The position numbers and the translations under genes are program-made. A DNA stretch of 64,000 bases from positions 23,581,339-23,645,338 of the forward strand of contig CM056395.1 in assembly GCA_029718625.1 (NCBI GenBank), written 5' to 3'. The notes below the pieces were generated by a model. That model had not been told where the DNA came from, ran no database searches, and worked only from the letters and a program-made list of their open reading frames with translations. Position 1 is the first letter of the stretch. The number at the start of each line of letters is the position of its first letter. The DNA is from Synaphobranchus kaupii (taxonomy: Eukaryota; Chordata; Actinopteri; Anguilliformes; Synaphobranchidae). This document shows positions 1 to 59,787 of the stretch, in pieces.

Positions 1-244
<244 letters not shown>

Positions 245-349
245 TATCGTTTGAGATCAGGGCAACCAAAGGAAAGCCGAGAGGATCCCACAGCAGCCGC
301 ATTAAGAGCAGACCTGGCCCGAGGGGGACCCTGCCCGTTACGCTCTAAC

Positions 350-538
350 CTGGAAAGAGACGTCGCTGTCGGCAACGGGCTCCTCGCTCTCGGCCTCCTC
401 GCCCTCAGCCTCCTCGGAGTCCTCCTCCACATGCGCCTCCAGGTCATCCTCATCCTCCAGGCCTTCCTCCTGGGTCCAGACTGTCGCCACCGTCACGGTG
501 AGCAGCAGCAGGCACGCCCAGGCCCACCTCAGCTTCAT
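350..538 (-). CDS. First coding exon of an unidentified secretory-pathway protein
   Basis: Sixty-three codons read leftwards from an ATG at 538. Residues 1-22 form a clear signal peptide: MKLRW, then a hydrophobic core ACLLLLTVTVATV and a likely cleavage near WTQ. Residues 24-54 are strongly acidic with many E and D, and the exon ends DSDVSFQ at a CAG followed by a GTTAGA donor (phase 0). A CACAGCAG acceptor stands two bases before the ATG, so the 5' UTR is probably spliced. Signal peptide plus acidic stretch is the layout of ER proteins such as the TRAP alpha subunit (SSR1) or calnexin/calmegin, but 63 residues do not decide between these or others. The remaining exons lie left of the window. 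The gene runs away from grk4. Confidence 0.6.
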
Positions 539-553
539 CTCTGCTGTGTACTG

Positions 554-920
554 TGATCACAGGCACGCACACACACACACACACACACGCACGCTACACA
601 CGCACACAAAAGCACACAGGGTCACACACCAGCTTGCAGACAGCAGAGCTGTACAGAAATGAGAGGGCTCCTCTGTGGCTGCAGCTACAATTCAAGATGG
701 CCAGGATACGTTTTCACTCAACCTTCAGGGTCCTGTTAATGTAACAAATGCACGGTGTGGAGGGAGATAACACCACCATCACACACACACACACACAAGA
801 AAGCAACGATAACACACAGGAGATTGCAGGGGCGAGATCGCGCCATCTTTCAACATCACTCACTGTAAGCAGATCATAAAATGAGTGTGTGTGTGTGTGT
901 GTGTGTCTTGCCTTAGGCCA
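554..920. repeat. Short CA/GT microsatellites upstream of the minus-strand exon
   Basis: CA runs lie near 567-588 and 780-797 and a GT run near 884-906. They lie in the putative intron between a noncoding first exon and the signal-peptide exon. Nothing else is recognisable here. Confidence 0.8.
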
Positions 921-2659
921 GAGGAAATGGCTTTCTATCAGACAGAGAAAAACAGTAACGTTAGAGCTCCATGCATTATAAATTACAGCAGACTGAGCTT
1001 CCCCGACGGTGGCAGCTATTTCAAATGAGCCCAAATCAGAAATGACCCTCCTAGCAACAGCAAATGTAAGGATCAATATACCAAATGGTCACATCTGTCA
1101 CCTCTCTGCTTATTTTAAAAATTCACCACAACAACTCTGTTAAGTGTTACAGGCCAATTGACAGAAAATGTATTCCTGCTGTGGCAAATTACTATTGTGG
1201 AAATACATGTGTTTAATGGAGCATAGCGAATCAAAAAATGAAAGGTTAAAACAGCAATAATTAGGCGTCATCATCCCCATTCTGTAACATAGCACTATGA
1301 AATGAATGATGAGCAATAGCAGTCGGTATTAACACAGTGATATTAGTCGTTTTTTTTTTTACTATTGACCATCTATACTGACACTCTAAGAGCCTTGGCT
1401 TATGTTTTAGCTAACGTTAAGCTGTATAGAACATATCAACGCACTGTTCTTCCTCGATGTATCCAATTTACGAAGACAATAAACCCAATCCACACAGCTG
1501 TCTGTATCCATCACATATCGACAGCAGTATTGATCAGCCCATCTGGCGCATGTAAATCACCTTTCGCGTGTAACTGGGGGGGAATACGTTGAACTGAACT
1601 GTGTATCAAGGAGGATGATACGTGCCATCGGTGACCACGTACAGTAACGTTACTGGGTACCATTTCCCCCAGCCATGCCCCTGGTTTGCCCCCAGCCCAC
1701 CTTTCAGAGGCCCGATTCAGCATAAAAGCAGCCGACGATTCTAAACGAGACAGTCAACAATATCGCGACCAGGGCCCCGGGGGCACATTTTCCTCCCCCA
1801 TAAGGAAGAGAGAACAATAGTACCGTTAATCGGGGCCTACATGCTACCGTTAGGAAATGTGTGCCTTGGGAACACGTCGTTGTCCATATGAGCTGGCAAG
1901 CAAATGCACATCTCCTGCAGTAACAGCGAGGACAACCAACCCTTCTAGCAAATTACTAACTTAGATAGCCAGGGTAAAAATAGTAACGTTATGCGTATGC
2001 AGCTGCAGCGGTGGGTCTCTGTTGGTAAAATAACATTAACTATTCAGCTAGATCATTTACATGCTCTAATTTACCAATCTCTCGGAGCCAAGAAATAGCA
2101 AGAAAGCTAACAGTTACCCAATAAAAATATCCTAACGTTACTTCTGGCAAGACTCCATCGCATGGCATAATTAACGTTAACGTTGCTCTGCTAACGCTAT
2201 ATGACACACACACATACACACACGCTACGCTGCAAACACAACACTAGCTCCTGTAACTAGCTAACCTTAGCTGGCCAGCAAGATATTTTGTTTACAGTGG
2301 TTGCTAAGATGGCCCGATTCGGGGTGATCACACGATGTAACGTTATAGAGACATCTTTGCACCTATCCAATATCTAGCTAAAAGGCTAGCCTTAGCTAGC
2401 ACAACCCTGACCAGCAATGCAATCGCAATGACAGCTAAATTAGCAACTGAGCATCTAACAAGCCACGGATAGCTAGGTTGTCTTTCATAAGTACATCGTG
2501 CGCTTGCCACGAATATGGCCATCTTAGCAACCGGAATAAACAAATAATATGGTTAGCTTGCTACAGAGGCTAATGTCAGTTAGCCGTTATGCCGCTGCCA
2601 GATGCATGAAAAAATGAATGGAGAGCTACTCAGATGGCCAGCACAACGTAGCCACTAAC

Positions 2660-2833
2660 CTTTTGTTGTCTTGCAGAAGAAAAAATCCGAAATCCTCTAA
2701 TAACAGCTGCACGCTACCGTCTTTTCAATGGCAGCAACTCTACTTTGTTAGATGGGAAAGGAAAGGGGAGACGGATCAAATGGCTAGATGTCGCTAATAA
2801 GGTCCAACTTCACATTATCATCCTTCTGCAAAC
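2660..2833 (-). other. Candidate noncoding first exon of the minus-strand gene
   Basis: On the minus strand the sequence ending at 2660 reads AAAAG followed by GTTAGTGG, a fair splice donor. A GC-rich NRF-1-like palindrome lies just upstream (2834-2845). Together with the acceptor two bases before the coding ATG at 538, this suggests a 5' UTR exon here and a first intron of about 2.1 kb. A second possible minus-strand donor (AAGTG, then GTAAGTACC) lies near 3466. This is inference from splice signals only. Confidence 0.3.
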
Positions 2834-2845
2834 TGCGCATGCGCA
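2834..2845. promoter_or_regulatory. NRF-1-type palindromic site
   Basis: TGCGCATGCGCA is a perfect palindrome and contains the NRF-1 consensus core GCGCATGCGC, common in CpG-rich housekeeping promoters. Related GC-rich words occur at about 3050-3064 and 3558-3576, so the promoter region may span 2830-3580 and may hold more than one start site. Confidence 0.5.
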
Positions 2846-4335
2846 AGTGCCCCACACAGGGTTGCCAATGTCGATTTCAATGTCCGCGCGCCGCTTACAT
2901 TCACTTACATATTTTTGGAGTTCTTAAATATTGGACGTGAAGTGATAGAATGCGAGAAGAGAAATAAATGCAAACATATTTCTAAATAGCTTTCGACACA
3001 CATCATTGCATATGCAATATTAGATAAGTGAATATTTCCATAAGGTGGCCGCGCGCAGGCGCAGCACTCCGGGGCATGAAAACGTTAGCTTGTCCACAGC
3101 TTGTTAAATCAATTACACAGCATTGTTAACGTTATCTGTCGCGGTGTTTCATTTAGAAAAGTATTTTTTTCCTAACTGGAAAGGTTTGGTAATATAACAT
3201 ATAACGTTCACATATTGAATATCAATATTTGTCATCTGGTGTATAGCTATACATGGTTGCTATTAACGTTACTGTAAGTTAACGTTGCAAACGTAGCCTA
3301 CTGTGTAGGCTAACCAAAGGTTTCTGCTACATTACTACTACTCCTTACTAGCTAGCCAGATATTTCACAATGTCAAATGTCGCTAGGAAACTAGCTACCC
3401 TTGTGAAAATCTCAGGGCGACACCAACCAACGTCATATTTTCCAGTTACATGCAGAGGTACTTACCACTTGATTATAATATTTTTGTGATCGCTGCCTAA
3501 ACCCGTTTTACTTTCTGAAATCCCGCCTCTGTGGTCTGCTGCTGCACGTAAGGAGGAGTGCGCACTGCGGCTGCGCAGATCTATATGCGACAAACAGTCT
3601 ATCAGTTAATTGGGTGACAAACTGTCAAGTGAAATATAATCGCAACCAAAATTATTTAAAAGTGTTTTAAAACAATCAATATAGGCTACTCCACTCATGT
3701 GTAAAAACACTATTCATACGAATTTATCGACAGACGAAATTGTTGGTGTTAAAACTATGACGAGTTACGAAATTTTCACCAATATGCTTGACAGAATCTT
3801 ACCTATATTCCAAATCCAAAGTAATTCGAACAAGTAATTATTTCCCTGTGTTTCTTGAGTTTAACCTCTCAAGAGAAAGTGGTCTTTATGTGTGTGAAGT
3901 TGGCTGGTGTCAGCAGAAAGCCTGACATGAGAATATCAGATCGGCTCCAGATTTCTCCTTAAAGTTTAGCTATAGGCCCTATTAGGCTACAGCTGGCCTG
4001 CCTATACAAAATGCAGGCCTAGCCTACATTTAGGCCAATTTCAAGTCAAGTGCATTTTCCATACCACCAATGTAACCTACTGTGTATTCAGGTAGGATCC
4101 GTTCTATAAGACTATTAAAAATATTAACAGTACACCAGACCGCTCCATACAGTAGGCTATTCACACATCAATTAATTAATTGATTAGTGTCAGTAGCTAG
4201 CTACATGTAGTGCTAACAGGTTTAGCTCACGTTTAGCTGAATACAGAATTCTGGAAATACGTACAGAAATTAATACATAGGCTAAGTTGATTCATTGATG
4301 ACCTTAAAGGAAAACTCTAATCGAGTGCATGCAAA

Positions 4336-4790
4336 GTGTCAGTCAAGGCTGTATTTCCTCCGGAAACTCAGGAATTTGGACGTGAGCCAGTCAGTAGGCT
4401 ACTGCAAGCATTTTGCACCTGCTTCCTTGAGTCAGTGCTGACCTTTAGCCTAACAGCTTGGTTTGGCTCATTAAGTAAAATCAGGCAACTGAAGCAGGAG
4501 AGGGTGACGGTACAGGCTACTAAAATCATAGGGAAACAACAGAAACAGCTGAAGCATTTGTATGAGGAGCGTACAGTTAAAAAAGGAAAGAGGATTATGG
4601 CTCTTCCATCAAAACCCCTGAACGTTCTCTTTGAGACTCTTCCATCAGGTCGAAGATGAAGGTCCTTGCCCCTTCAGAGAGCCCGAAACAGAAAAATCCA
4701 ACCTTTAATTGAAGAAATTTATTATGAGAAAACAAATCCCTCATCAAGAAATTATTATTTAACAAAATTATTTTTAACAAAACCACGTGT
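4336..4790 (+). pseudogene. LINE (L2-like) reverse-transcriptase C-terminal fragment
   Basis: The open frame ending at 4659 contains LESVLTFSLTAWFGSLS, then ATKIIG and then KRIMALPSKPLNVLFETLPSGRR. This matches the conserved C-terminal tail of fish L2-type LINE polyproteins, where a serve-for-cloning block of the form SVLTF..T.WFG, SKIIG and LLPSGRRYRVP is diagnostic. A TGA follows GRR directly, yet the same frame continues with RSLPLQRARNRK, so the element is decayed. The 5' part is missing. It lies between the minus-strand gene and grk4. Confidence 0.75.
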
Positions 4791-5015
4791 GCCACAATTA
4801 TTGCCACCCCTGCATTTATATATAGAATAAAGCAATACTTTTTAATATTTGGTTGCATATCTCTTGCATGCCATGACTTCCTGATGACTGTGACCCAACA
4901 ACATCAAAAGACTCTTGATATCTTATTTTCTGGTACTCTTGCAAGCGATACTATAACGTCTCTGCATTTGAATGGATCTCTATGGGAATTGAGGGGTTGG
5001 ACTAGAATGTTCTTA
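4740..5015. mobile_element. Non-autonomous DNA-transposon fragment, copy A
   Basis: From about 4836 to 4995 the sequence is a close repeat of 8128-8285 (shared words include TTGGTTGCATATC, CATCAAAAGACTC and GATCTCTATGGGAATTG). The start resembles Tc1-type ends of fish that begin with a GTGCCACAATTATTG word. No coding capacity remains. Confidence 0.6.
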
Positions 5016-6040
5016 ACTGTACATTCTAATGCTGATGTAACAACTACTGGTAATTGAAAGCAAAGAGTTTTAGAACACTAAATTAGAAAAACATTTAAAA
5101 AATCTCTTCAGAGGCCTACTTAATTTGTGCGCACACTGGGGAACTGGACTGAGGGAGTCATCGGATGCGGGAATCAGCTGGTTACCAACCATGTCATAAT
5201 AAAAAAAATGTTAAGATTACTATTGAAATAATTTTTTTCAACATTGTTATTGTTATTGTTATTGTTTTAACTTGGGCATTTTTCAATTGGATCACGGTCG
5301 ACATGGAACACGTTGCACACTGAACATGTCCGTTCCGAATCAGCTGTGTGTTATATAGTCCACTATCATTCAACAATGAAGTGTGCTGTCCTTAAATTTA
5401 GCTACATACTTCAGATTGTTCATTCTTTGTTTGTTGATGAGAAATATCACTATATGAGAACATTTCAAACTTGAGAAAACCTGAGAAAAATTAACTACTA
5501 CACGAGCCTACTTCAGACTTGCAGGGACACACATTCACATTTTGGTTTTCTTGGAGGACCACAGGTAAGCTAGGCCTATATCTGACTCAGTTGTGGTAGT
5601 AATGCCTATCATGGATTCAAAAGATTTTGGTATTTTAAAATGCTCTGTCAGAATTAACCCAATACAGCAGTGTGTTGAATAGCAGAAAACAGTTTTAGAG
5701 TTCTGTGTCACTTGGCAGTATTTATTGACAATAATTTATGAATGCTTATGTAGTGCTTATGAAGGTATTGTGTAGGCTACTACTTAGGATGGAACCGTAA
5801 CAAACCATTCTGGGGGGAAAAAAAACCAATATTTTTTATGACGCATAAAATTATGGCGGCAGATGTTTGTAGCCAGCTGAATCCAATGAATCATATCCAA
5901 TAAGCGAGTCAAGCCATTCCTTGGAATCGGTTGGTTACAAACACATGCTGCCACGATTACATGGTTCATTAAAAATATTGTTTAAACAATTTCCCCCACC
6001 TTGTTTATTATTGCTACTGTTTAACCCAGACATTCTCCAT

Positions 6041-6138
6041 TTGCACCACAGTCAGCGTGGAACACTCCACTGTTGCATCACAGTCAGCGTGGAACACTCC
6101 ACTGTTGCACCACAGTCAGCGTGGAACACTCCACAGTT
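6041..6138. repeat. 32-bp tandem repeat, three copies
   Basis: Three near-identical 32-bp units built on CACAGTCAGCGTGGAACACT follow one another directly, with one or two substitutions between units. Confidence 0.9.
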
Positions 6139-6168
6139 GTCTTTACACGATGAAGGGTGAAGAAGTTG

Positions 6169-6276
6169 CACAGTAAAATGTTCAGTGTTAAATCAACTCT
6201 TACAGAGTATCGTACATATGGTTCCTGTTGGACTCATATCTGTAAGAGTTGAATCAACACTGGGCATTTTACTGTG
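6169..6276. mobile_element. Hairpin MITE
   Basis: A 108-bp palindromic element: the left arm begins CACAGTAAAATGTTCAGTGT and the right arm ends with its near-complement (ACTGGGCATTTTACTGTG). Arms of about 38 bp flank a loop of about 32 bp. Short inverted-repeat elements with this TTTTACTGTG end are common in fish genomes. No target duplication is obvious. Confidence 0.75.
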
Positions 6277-7119
6277 TACTTATGAGTCATAGGCTCTGAA
6301 TCAACTGTGTGTTAGCTATTGTTTTGCAATTAAGTGTACTGTACTTGAATGTAGCAACATACTATTAAATCACTTTTTTTATAGTTACAAAATGAGAGTA
6401 GCTATTAAAAGAAAATCCAAAAAATCATATTTTTACGAAGCATTCCAATAATAGGACCGTGATACGATCCAATCAATGTTCCTTTCAACGCTGCTCGTGT
6501 GAAAAAAACAAAACGAAAGCCTGCATCCTTCACTTCCCCTCTACAGCCATTAGGTGGCAGTATTGTCAATATCAGCAATTCTTCATGAAAAAAAGCCTCA
6601 ACGAAGGTGAACTAGTCTCTGAAATATGGAGTGTTCTACAATCTCTGTACAAACGTACGGATGCTATGTAAACATCGATGCATAGCTGAGTTGCATCTAA
6701 TTGCCCTGTATGAGGTTGCTGGTTCAACTGTGATATCTCAGAGAAACTTTAATTGCTAAAACACAACTGTACAATATGTACAACGTAAGATAATAGTAGA
6801 ATAAGGGTTGTTAAGTAAAATAAAAAATAATCACACACTCATCTGAGTCAGATCGACAGCCAGTGCAAAGTAATAATTCATGTAAATACCTGGGTTTTTT
6901 TGGACCCTGGGTATCACAGGTGTCTTGAATTGCAAGTTTGATAAAAATCCCAAACTTTTGAGCCACTGACAAGTCAGAACTGTTTCCAGGCAGACAGAGA
7001 AAACCACCATAACTAACATAATTTAGCCTTCTAAAGACACTTATGACTGAATTAGAATTGTCACACACTCCATTTCCCCTGATGTGATAATGTTTAGCTA
7101 ACAAAAGTTTCTATTTTTA

Positions 7120-7142
7120 AACATTATTATTATTATTATTAT
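7120..7142. repeat. ATT microsatellite
   Basis: A short run of TTA/ATT triplets. The surrounding 6300-7760 shows no gene; its open frames have no recognisable similarity. Confidence 0.85.
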
Positions 7143-7765
7143 TTAGATCATGCACAATATTTAAGTAAATAAAGGTGGAGTTGACTAATTATCTGTTTAG
7201 GAAATCTAGAAGTACTTGCGGATGCTGGTATGCCTGCCACTCCTATAACAGGCTTTAGTTTAGTTAGATTTCCATGCATGCATATGCATGCATAAACGTG
7301 CCGCATCCACACTATTTTGCCCAAGTTGTTCTTTTTTAACAGTAACATTGAATTGATGGCTGTGCTTTACAGAGTGCATGCTTCAGAAATCTTTTTTGGT
7401 CTCAAATTGGTATGGACCCTGCTACTTACTATGTGAAATCACTAGGGGGTGCTATTACCAGGTGAATGAAAACTGCATGAAATCGGCATTTTGGCACTGA
7501 GACAAATCGCCACTGTGTCAAAATAAGCTAAAGGAGAAAAATAAGAAAGAGCTTAAAGACAAGCTTTCAAAACTTTACATGATCAAGAGATACAGAACAC
7601 ACAATGGGTCCCCAGGTCCAAGTTTGCCAAAGAGAGGCGCCAAATATAGCACTTTTTAAAAGCCTTCCGAAAACGTACTTCTTTAGGATGGCTTTTAATT
7701 GATTGTATCTAATTTTAGTTTTTACTTGTCTTTTGCTTTTACTTGTGTTATAAGTATATACAGAC

Positions 7766-8279
7766 AGGTGACAAATTAAAAACCAACATAAAGTGTCTTA
7801 GTAAGGTGTTGGGCCACCACAAGCCACCAAAACAACATCAATGCACCTTGGCATAGATTCTACCTCTAGTCTAGTATAGATTCTAGTCTCTGGAACTCTA
7901 CTGGAGGAATGGAACACCATTCCCTCATTTTGTGTTTTGATGATGGTGATGGAGAGCGCTGCTAACACGTCGGTCCAAAATATCCTATAGGTGTGTTTAA
8001 TTTGAGGGTTTTTACATCCATATCGGGTGAACCATGTAGCAATTGTAGCCATTTTTGCACGTAGCCCCCCATTTTAGGGCACCAAAATTAATTGGACAAA
8101 TTAACATAAACTAAAATAAAGTCATCATATTTAATATTTGGTTGCATATCCTTTGCATGCCATGAGTTCCTGATGTCTGTAACCCAACAACATCAAAAGA
8201 CTCTTGATATCTTATTTTCTGGTGCTCTTACAAGCGATAATATAACCTCTCTGCATTTTAATGGATCTCTATGGGAATT

Positions 8280-8311
<32 letters not shown>

Positions 8312-8575
8312 TACACTGGAACAGTATGGATCACATGGTTGGCTAAATGGCTGTAAGCCATCAAGGGTCTGAGGTATCAAACAAGCCTCAAACCATGTAT
8401 GTGTATAAAAAGGGCTACAATTGCTACACGGTTGACCCGATATGGATGTAAAAACCCTCAAATTAAAGCTGAAAGTCTGCACTTTAACCTCATAGTCACT
8501 GTTCCATTCCAAATCCAATGTTCTGGTGTACAAAGCCAAAACAACAAAAAATGTGTCACTGACCAAATACTTTCT
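7766..8575. mobile_element. Mosaic of Tc1-type MITE fragments
   Basis: The left part (7766-8000) starts CAGGTGACAAATTAA and continues with GGTGTTGGGCCACCAC, known from one fish Tc1 subfamily. Near 8000 it switches to a second family (TTACATCCATATCGGGTGAACC). Copy B of the 4836-4995 repeat follows at 8128-8285, ending in a poly-G run. The right end (about 8430-8575) carries the inverted counterpart of the second family's terminus, including CAAAACAACAAAAAATGTGTC. The same terminus occurs alone at 24511-24650. No transposase frame survives. I read it as nested or recombined non-autonomous copies. Confidence 0.65.
8280..8306 (+). repeat. Poly-G run of 27
   Basis: An uninterrupted G tract at the end of repeat copy B; in copy A (near 4990) the same place reads GAGGGG, so the tract expanded after the copies separated. 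Confidence 0.95.
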
Positions 8576-8599
8576 GTCCCCACTGTATTTTATTGTGTT

Positions 8600-8935
8600 T
8601 TATCCCCTACCCCCCAAGAAGCTTGCCTCTTGTCAGGCCATCCTTGTAAATAAGAGTTTGTTCTTAAGTGACCTGCCTGGTTAAATAAAGGTTTCATAAT
8701 AATAATAATAATAATAATAATAATTTATTTCATCCTATTTTATTATTTTGTTTTATCCTAGTGTATTTGTCATGTCATTTTATTGTGTTTTTATTCATTT
8801 TATATTGTTTTATCCTATTTTTTCCTATTTGTATTATTCCCTGTTATATTGTCTTGTATTTCATTGTGTTTCATTGCATTTTGTTTTATCCTACTTGTTG
8901 TATGAAAGGTGCTATATAAATAAAGTCCAAAAAAA
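8600..8935 (+). mobile_element. LINE 3' tails
   Basis: Two fish LINE-type 3' ends lie in series. The first (about 8618-8725) contains TTGTAAATAAGAGTTTGTTC and CCTGCCTGGTTAAATAAAGG and ends in an ATA/AAT triplet run. The second (about 8870-8930) ends GGTGCTATATAAATAAAG. Between them is T-rich low-complexity sequence. No reverse transcriptase is present. Confidence 0.6.
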
Positions 8936-8962
8936 GATGGTGTATTTAAACATACAATTAGC

Positions 8963-9190
8963 TTGTTTGACCTGGCTGCACAGTTCAGTCATTTCAAAGA
9001 ACAGCAGACCTCGCACATTCCAGGGAAAGCCATTGGTGTGGAATGTGTTCTGCTTAATTTTCCTAATATGAAACACTCAACAGGCATTGACCCAATATGT
9101 TCAAAACCAAAAGAATGCGCTGCACAGATCAAAAAAACTGTCGATGCCATCAACGACAGAGGTGCCACCTGCTACACTCGCAGAGCGTAG
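8963..9190 (+). other. Unrecognised 75-codon open frame
   Basis: An open frame reading through IPGKAIGVECVLLNFPNM and ICSKPKECAAQIKKTVDAI to a stop at 9190. It has a coding-like composition and four cysteines in its C-terminal half, but I do not recognise the family and see no splice sites that tie it to a gene. It may be a pseudogene or part of a repeat. The next 1.3 kb (9191-10500) shows no gene and presumably holds the grk4 upstream region. Confidence 0.2.
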
Positions 9191-10564
9191 CAGGTAAATC
9201 GCAGTACAGCACGTCTTTCTAAGGACATGCGCGTGCTCGTATTAACCCTCCTAAAATGAGGGTCTGTTGCCAGAGGATGGGTCTACAGTTATGAATGCAT
9301 TCGCAACTGAGACACAAAGGAGTTTTTAAATGTAGGCTGCATATAAATACAAATATGCATCTTCATTTAGGCTGCAGTAATAAACACGATTTATTTATGG
9401 AATTGTGTGGAAAAATGGTAATAGTGATTTTTATTAATTTTCGGTAAATTATATAAATCTTTGGCCAAAAATCATGGTTCTCTAAAAGGTTTATCCTACC
9501 TATTAATGAAATATTTTTCTTTTATGTTTATTTCTTGTTCGGCTTGGTGCTCATTGACTGCGTCATTGGCTGCCTACATTTTTTAAATGTTGCTCCCGCA
9601 TGTTGTAGCTATTTGCTCGGGATACGCTATGGATACGCGTCTGCACAAACAACTCATCGCCTAAAAAAATAAAAAGGCTTAATATGTCCAGAGAGGCAAA
9701 GAACAGCTGCATTTATTGAAACGAATCAAAGAATGAACCAGTTATGACCGTGGCGTCGATTCAATTTAGTCGTGCTATTCATAAAATGAAAAGGACAACG
9801 GCAACAGCAAATGACACTATTTTCGATCTTTATAATTAGCTATATGTAGTAGAACTAGTTTCTGATAATGAAACTCGATGAAGAAGTTGAGGATAGTTTT
9901 CGCTCAACAATCACTACGTAAAGTATGCTACCTGTTAGATATGTAGCTAGAACTAGACTGACAGTAAACTAAAAATATCGGGTTACGATCATAGACCGGG
10001 TTACGATTCCAACTAAAAATGGATAAGCGCGCGCCTAGACGTAGCCTATACGTGTGTGTTAGCTCGGTTCCCCGAATCATTTTGTGTAACACTTGCAGGA
10101 ATTCGACAAAAGAAAAAAAGAAACACACCCTGAAAGCATAGTTAATTGTTAGCTAGCTAGGTTATAGGCTATCTCTCTTTCAATAAACGTACATTTTTTT
10201 AAAGGCACGATTCTATTGTGCTGGCTGCTAGTCAAATTCGTATGCTATGTACTCTGTGCCGTAGCTAGTGTTTATTGTGTAAATACGCTGGCTGTTAAGT
10301 GTGTGTAGGACTGTAAGGTTACACTGTGGTTGTAAAGTGATCCCTCCTACTCCCGTGTACGAGCGAGGGAGTGATCCCAGCAGGAAGGAAAGCGAAGCAT
10401 TGCATGCGAACAAGGGGAGTCGATGTTAAAGCATTGCTAAAAGGTGGGGTTTTTTTTAACATCAAGCAATGGAGACGTACAATTAACCTGGTATGTGCCA
10501 GATCACAGTTTACGCTGATCGTCATCATCATCATCGGCACAACCATCTTCATCTTTCCCGTTGA

Positions 10565-10604
10565 ATGAAATGTATCGAGCCTGCATGGGATCCGGATACT
10601 GACA

Positions 10605-10615
<11 letters not shown>
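10565..10615 (+). promoter_or_regulatory. Upstream ORFs at the grk4 start
   Basis: Two short ORFs precede the grk4 ATG at 10605. One opens at 10565 and runs 16 codons to a TGA at 10613-10615, overlapping the grk4 start in another frame. The other opens at 10570 and closes at 10600-10602, two bases before the grk4 ATG. If the transcript starts upstream of 10565 both would reduce or shape initiation at the main ATG. Confidence 0.5.
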
Positions 10616-58500
<47,885 letters not shown>

Positions 58501-59000
58501 NNNNNNNNNNNNNNNNNNNNNNNNNNNNNNNNNNNNNNNNNNNNNNNNNNNNNNNNNNNNNNNNNNNNNNNNNNNNNNNNNNNNNNNNNNNNNNNNNNNN
58601 NNNNNNNNNNNNNNNNNNNNNNNNNNNNNNNNNNNNNNNNNNNNNNNNNNNNNNNNNNNNNNNNNNNNNNNNNNNNNNNNNNNNNNNNNNNNNNNNNNNN
58701 NNNNNNNNNNNNNNNNNNNNNNNNNNNNNNNNNNNNNNNNNNNNNNNNNNNNNNNNNNNNNNNNNNNNNNNNNNNNNNNNNNNNNNNNNNNNNNNNNNNN
58801 NNNNNNNNNNNNNNNNNNNNNNNNNNNNNNNNNNNNNNNNNNNNNNNNNNNNNNNNNNNNNNNNNNNNNNNNNNNNNNNNNNNNNNNNNNNNNNNNNNNN
58901 NNNNNNNNNNNNNNNNNNNNNNNNNNNNNNNNNNNNNNNNNNNNNNNNNNNNNNNNNNNNNNNNNNNNNNNNNNNNNNNNNNNNNNNNNNNNNNNNNNNN
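58501..59000. other. Assembly gap of exactly 500 N
   Basis: A round-number N block, typical of scaffold joins with unknown distance. Confidence 0.99.
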
Positions 59001-59787
59001 CTATGCTTGCTTAGTGGGCCGTGCTGTTGTCAGTGCGTATTTGTTTTTGCCTCTTAAATCAACAGAAACCTTTGAAGGCCGTAATCTAGCTGTCATTAAA
59101 GTTTGATTCCATGAAGATAAATGTCACTGTGCAAACGGTCCGTCTGTCGTACGCTCTCGGAGTGGCAGAAAGGGTCGTGTGCCTGACGTGGATGGACCGA
59201 ACAGCCTTGTACAAGCGCGTCTTCTTGCCAAAATAACGATAAGCAGTCCATAAATGACCCAGAGAATGTGTAGTTTTCGTTTCACTGAAACACTTGGAGG
59301 GCAAGGCGGTATAGACAGTCTAGATTGCTCTTACACACTGCAAGCTGACACCACACTACACTGCTCTGGAACAGCGGACAGCACGAGACGCCTCCTCAAG
59401 GTTCCTGCGTTTAGAAACTGTTTATACTGTCCTGTTGTGTCTTTTTCTTATCTTTTCGAGGAGTGATTACCATTTTAAAGGACACATAGGGCAGTTATTG
59501 AAGTGAATTGAGGGTTTCATTATTATTATTATTATTTTTTTAAATGCCAACAACTATTTTGAAAGTGTACACCAGGGAATGTTTTTAGTTGTCCAGCTCA
59601 ATCACAGTCAAGGGAGCTGTATAAAAGTGCCTCTGTCCAACCCAACCTTCACCTGGGTTTCTGTTGCACATAAAACAACCCGTGGTTTCTTTTCAGTGGG
59701 CTAAATGCCTCGGTACTTTTGTGTGCTGTTTAATAATTCAACAGAAGTAAAAAGTGATTGATTTCTGCTTTGACTTTCTTTCTAAAG

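Larger units (their letters stand above)
957..3290. promoter_or_regulatory. Cluster of AACGTT palindromes
   Basis: About 13 copies of AACGTT, most extended to TAACGTTA or TTAACGTTA, occur between 957 and 3285 (for example 1411-1420, 2131-2140, 2171-2185, 3126-3133, 3264-3271). CTAGCTAG-type words are also common. By chance a given hexamer is expected about once per 4 kb. The zone surrounds the likely promoter of the minus-strand gene. Whether these are protein-binding sites or a promoter-associated composition effect cannot be told from the sequence. Confidence 0.6.
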
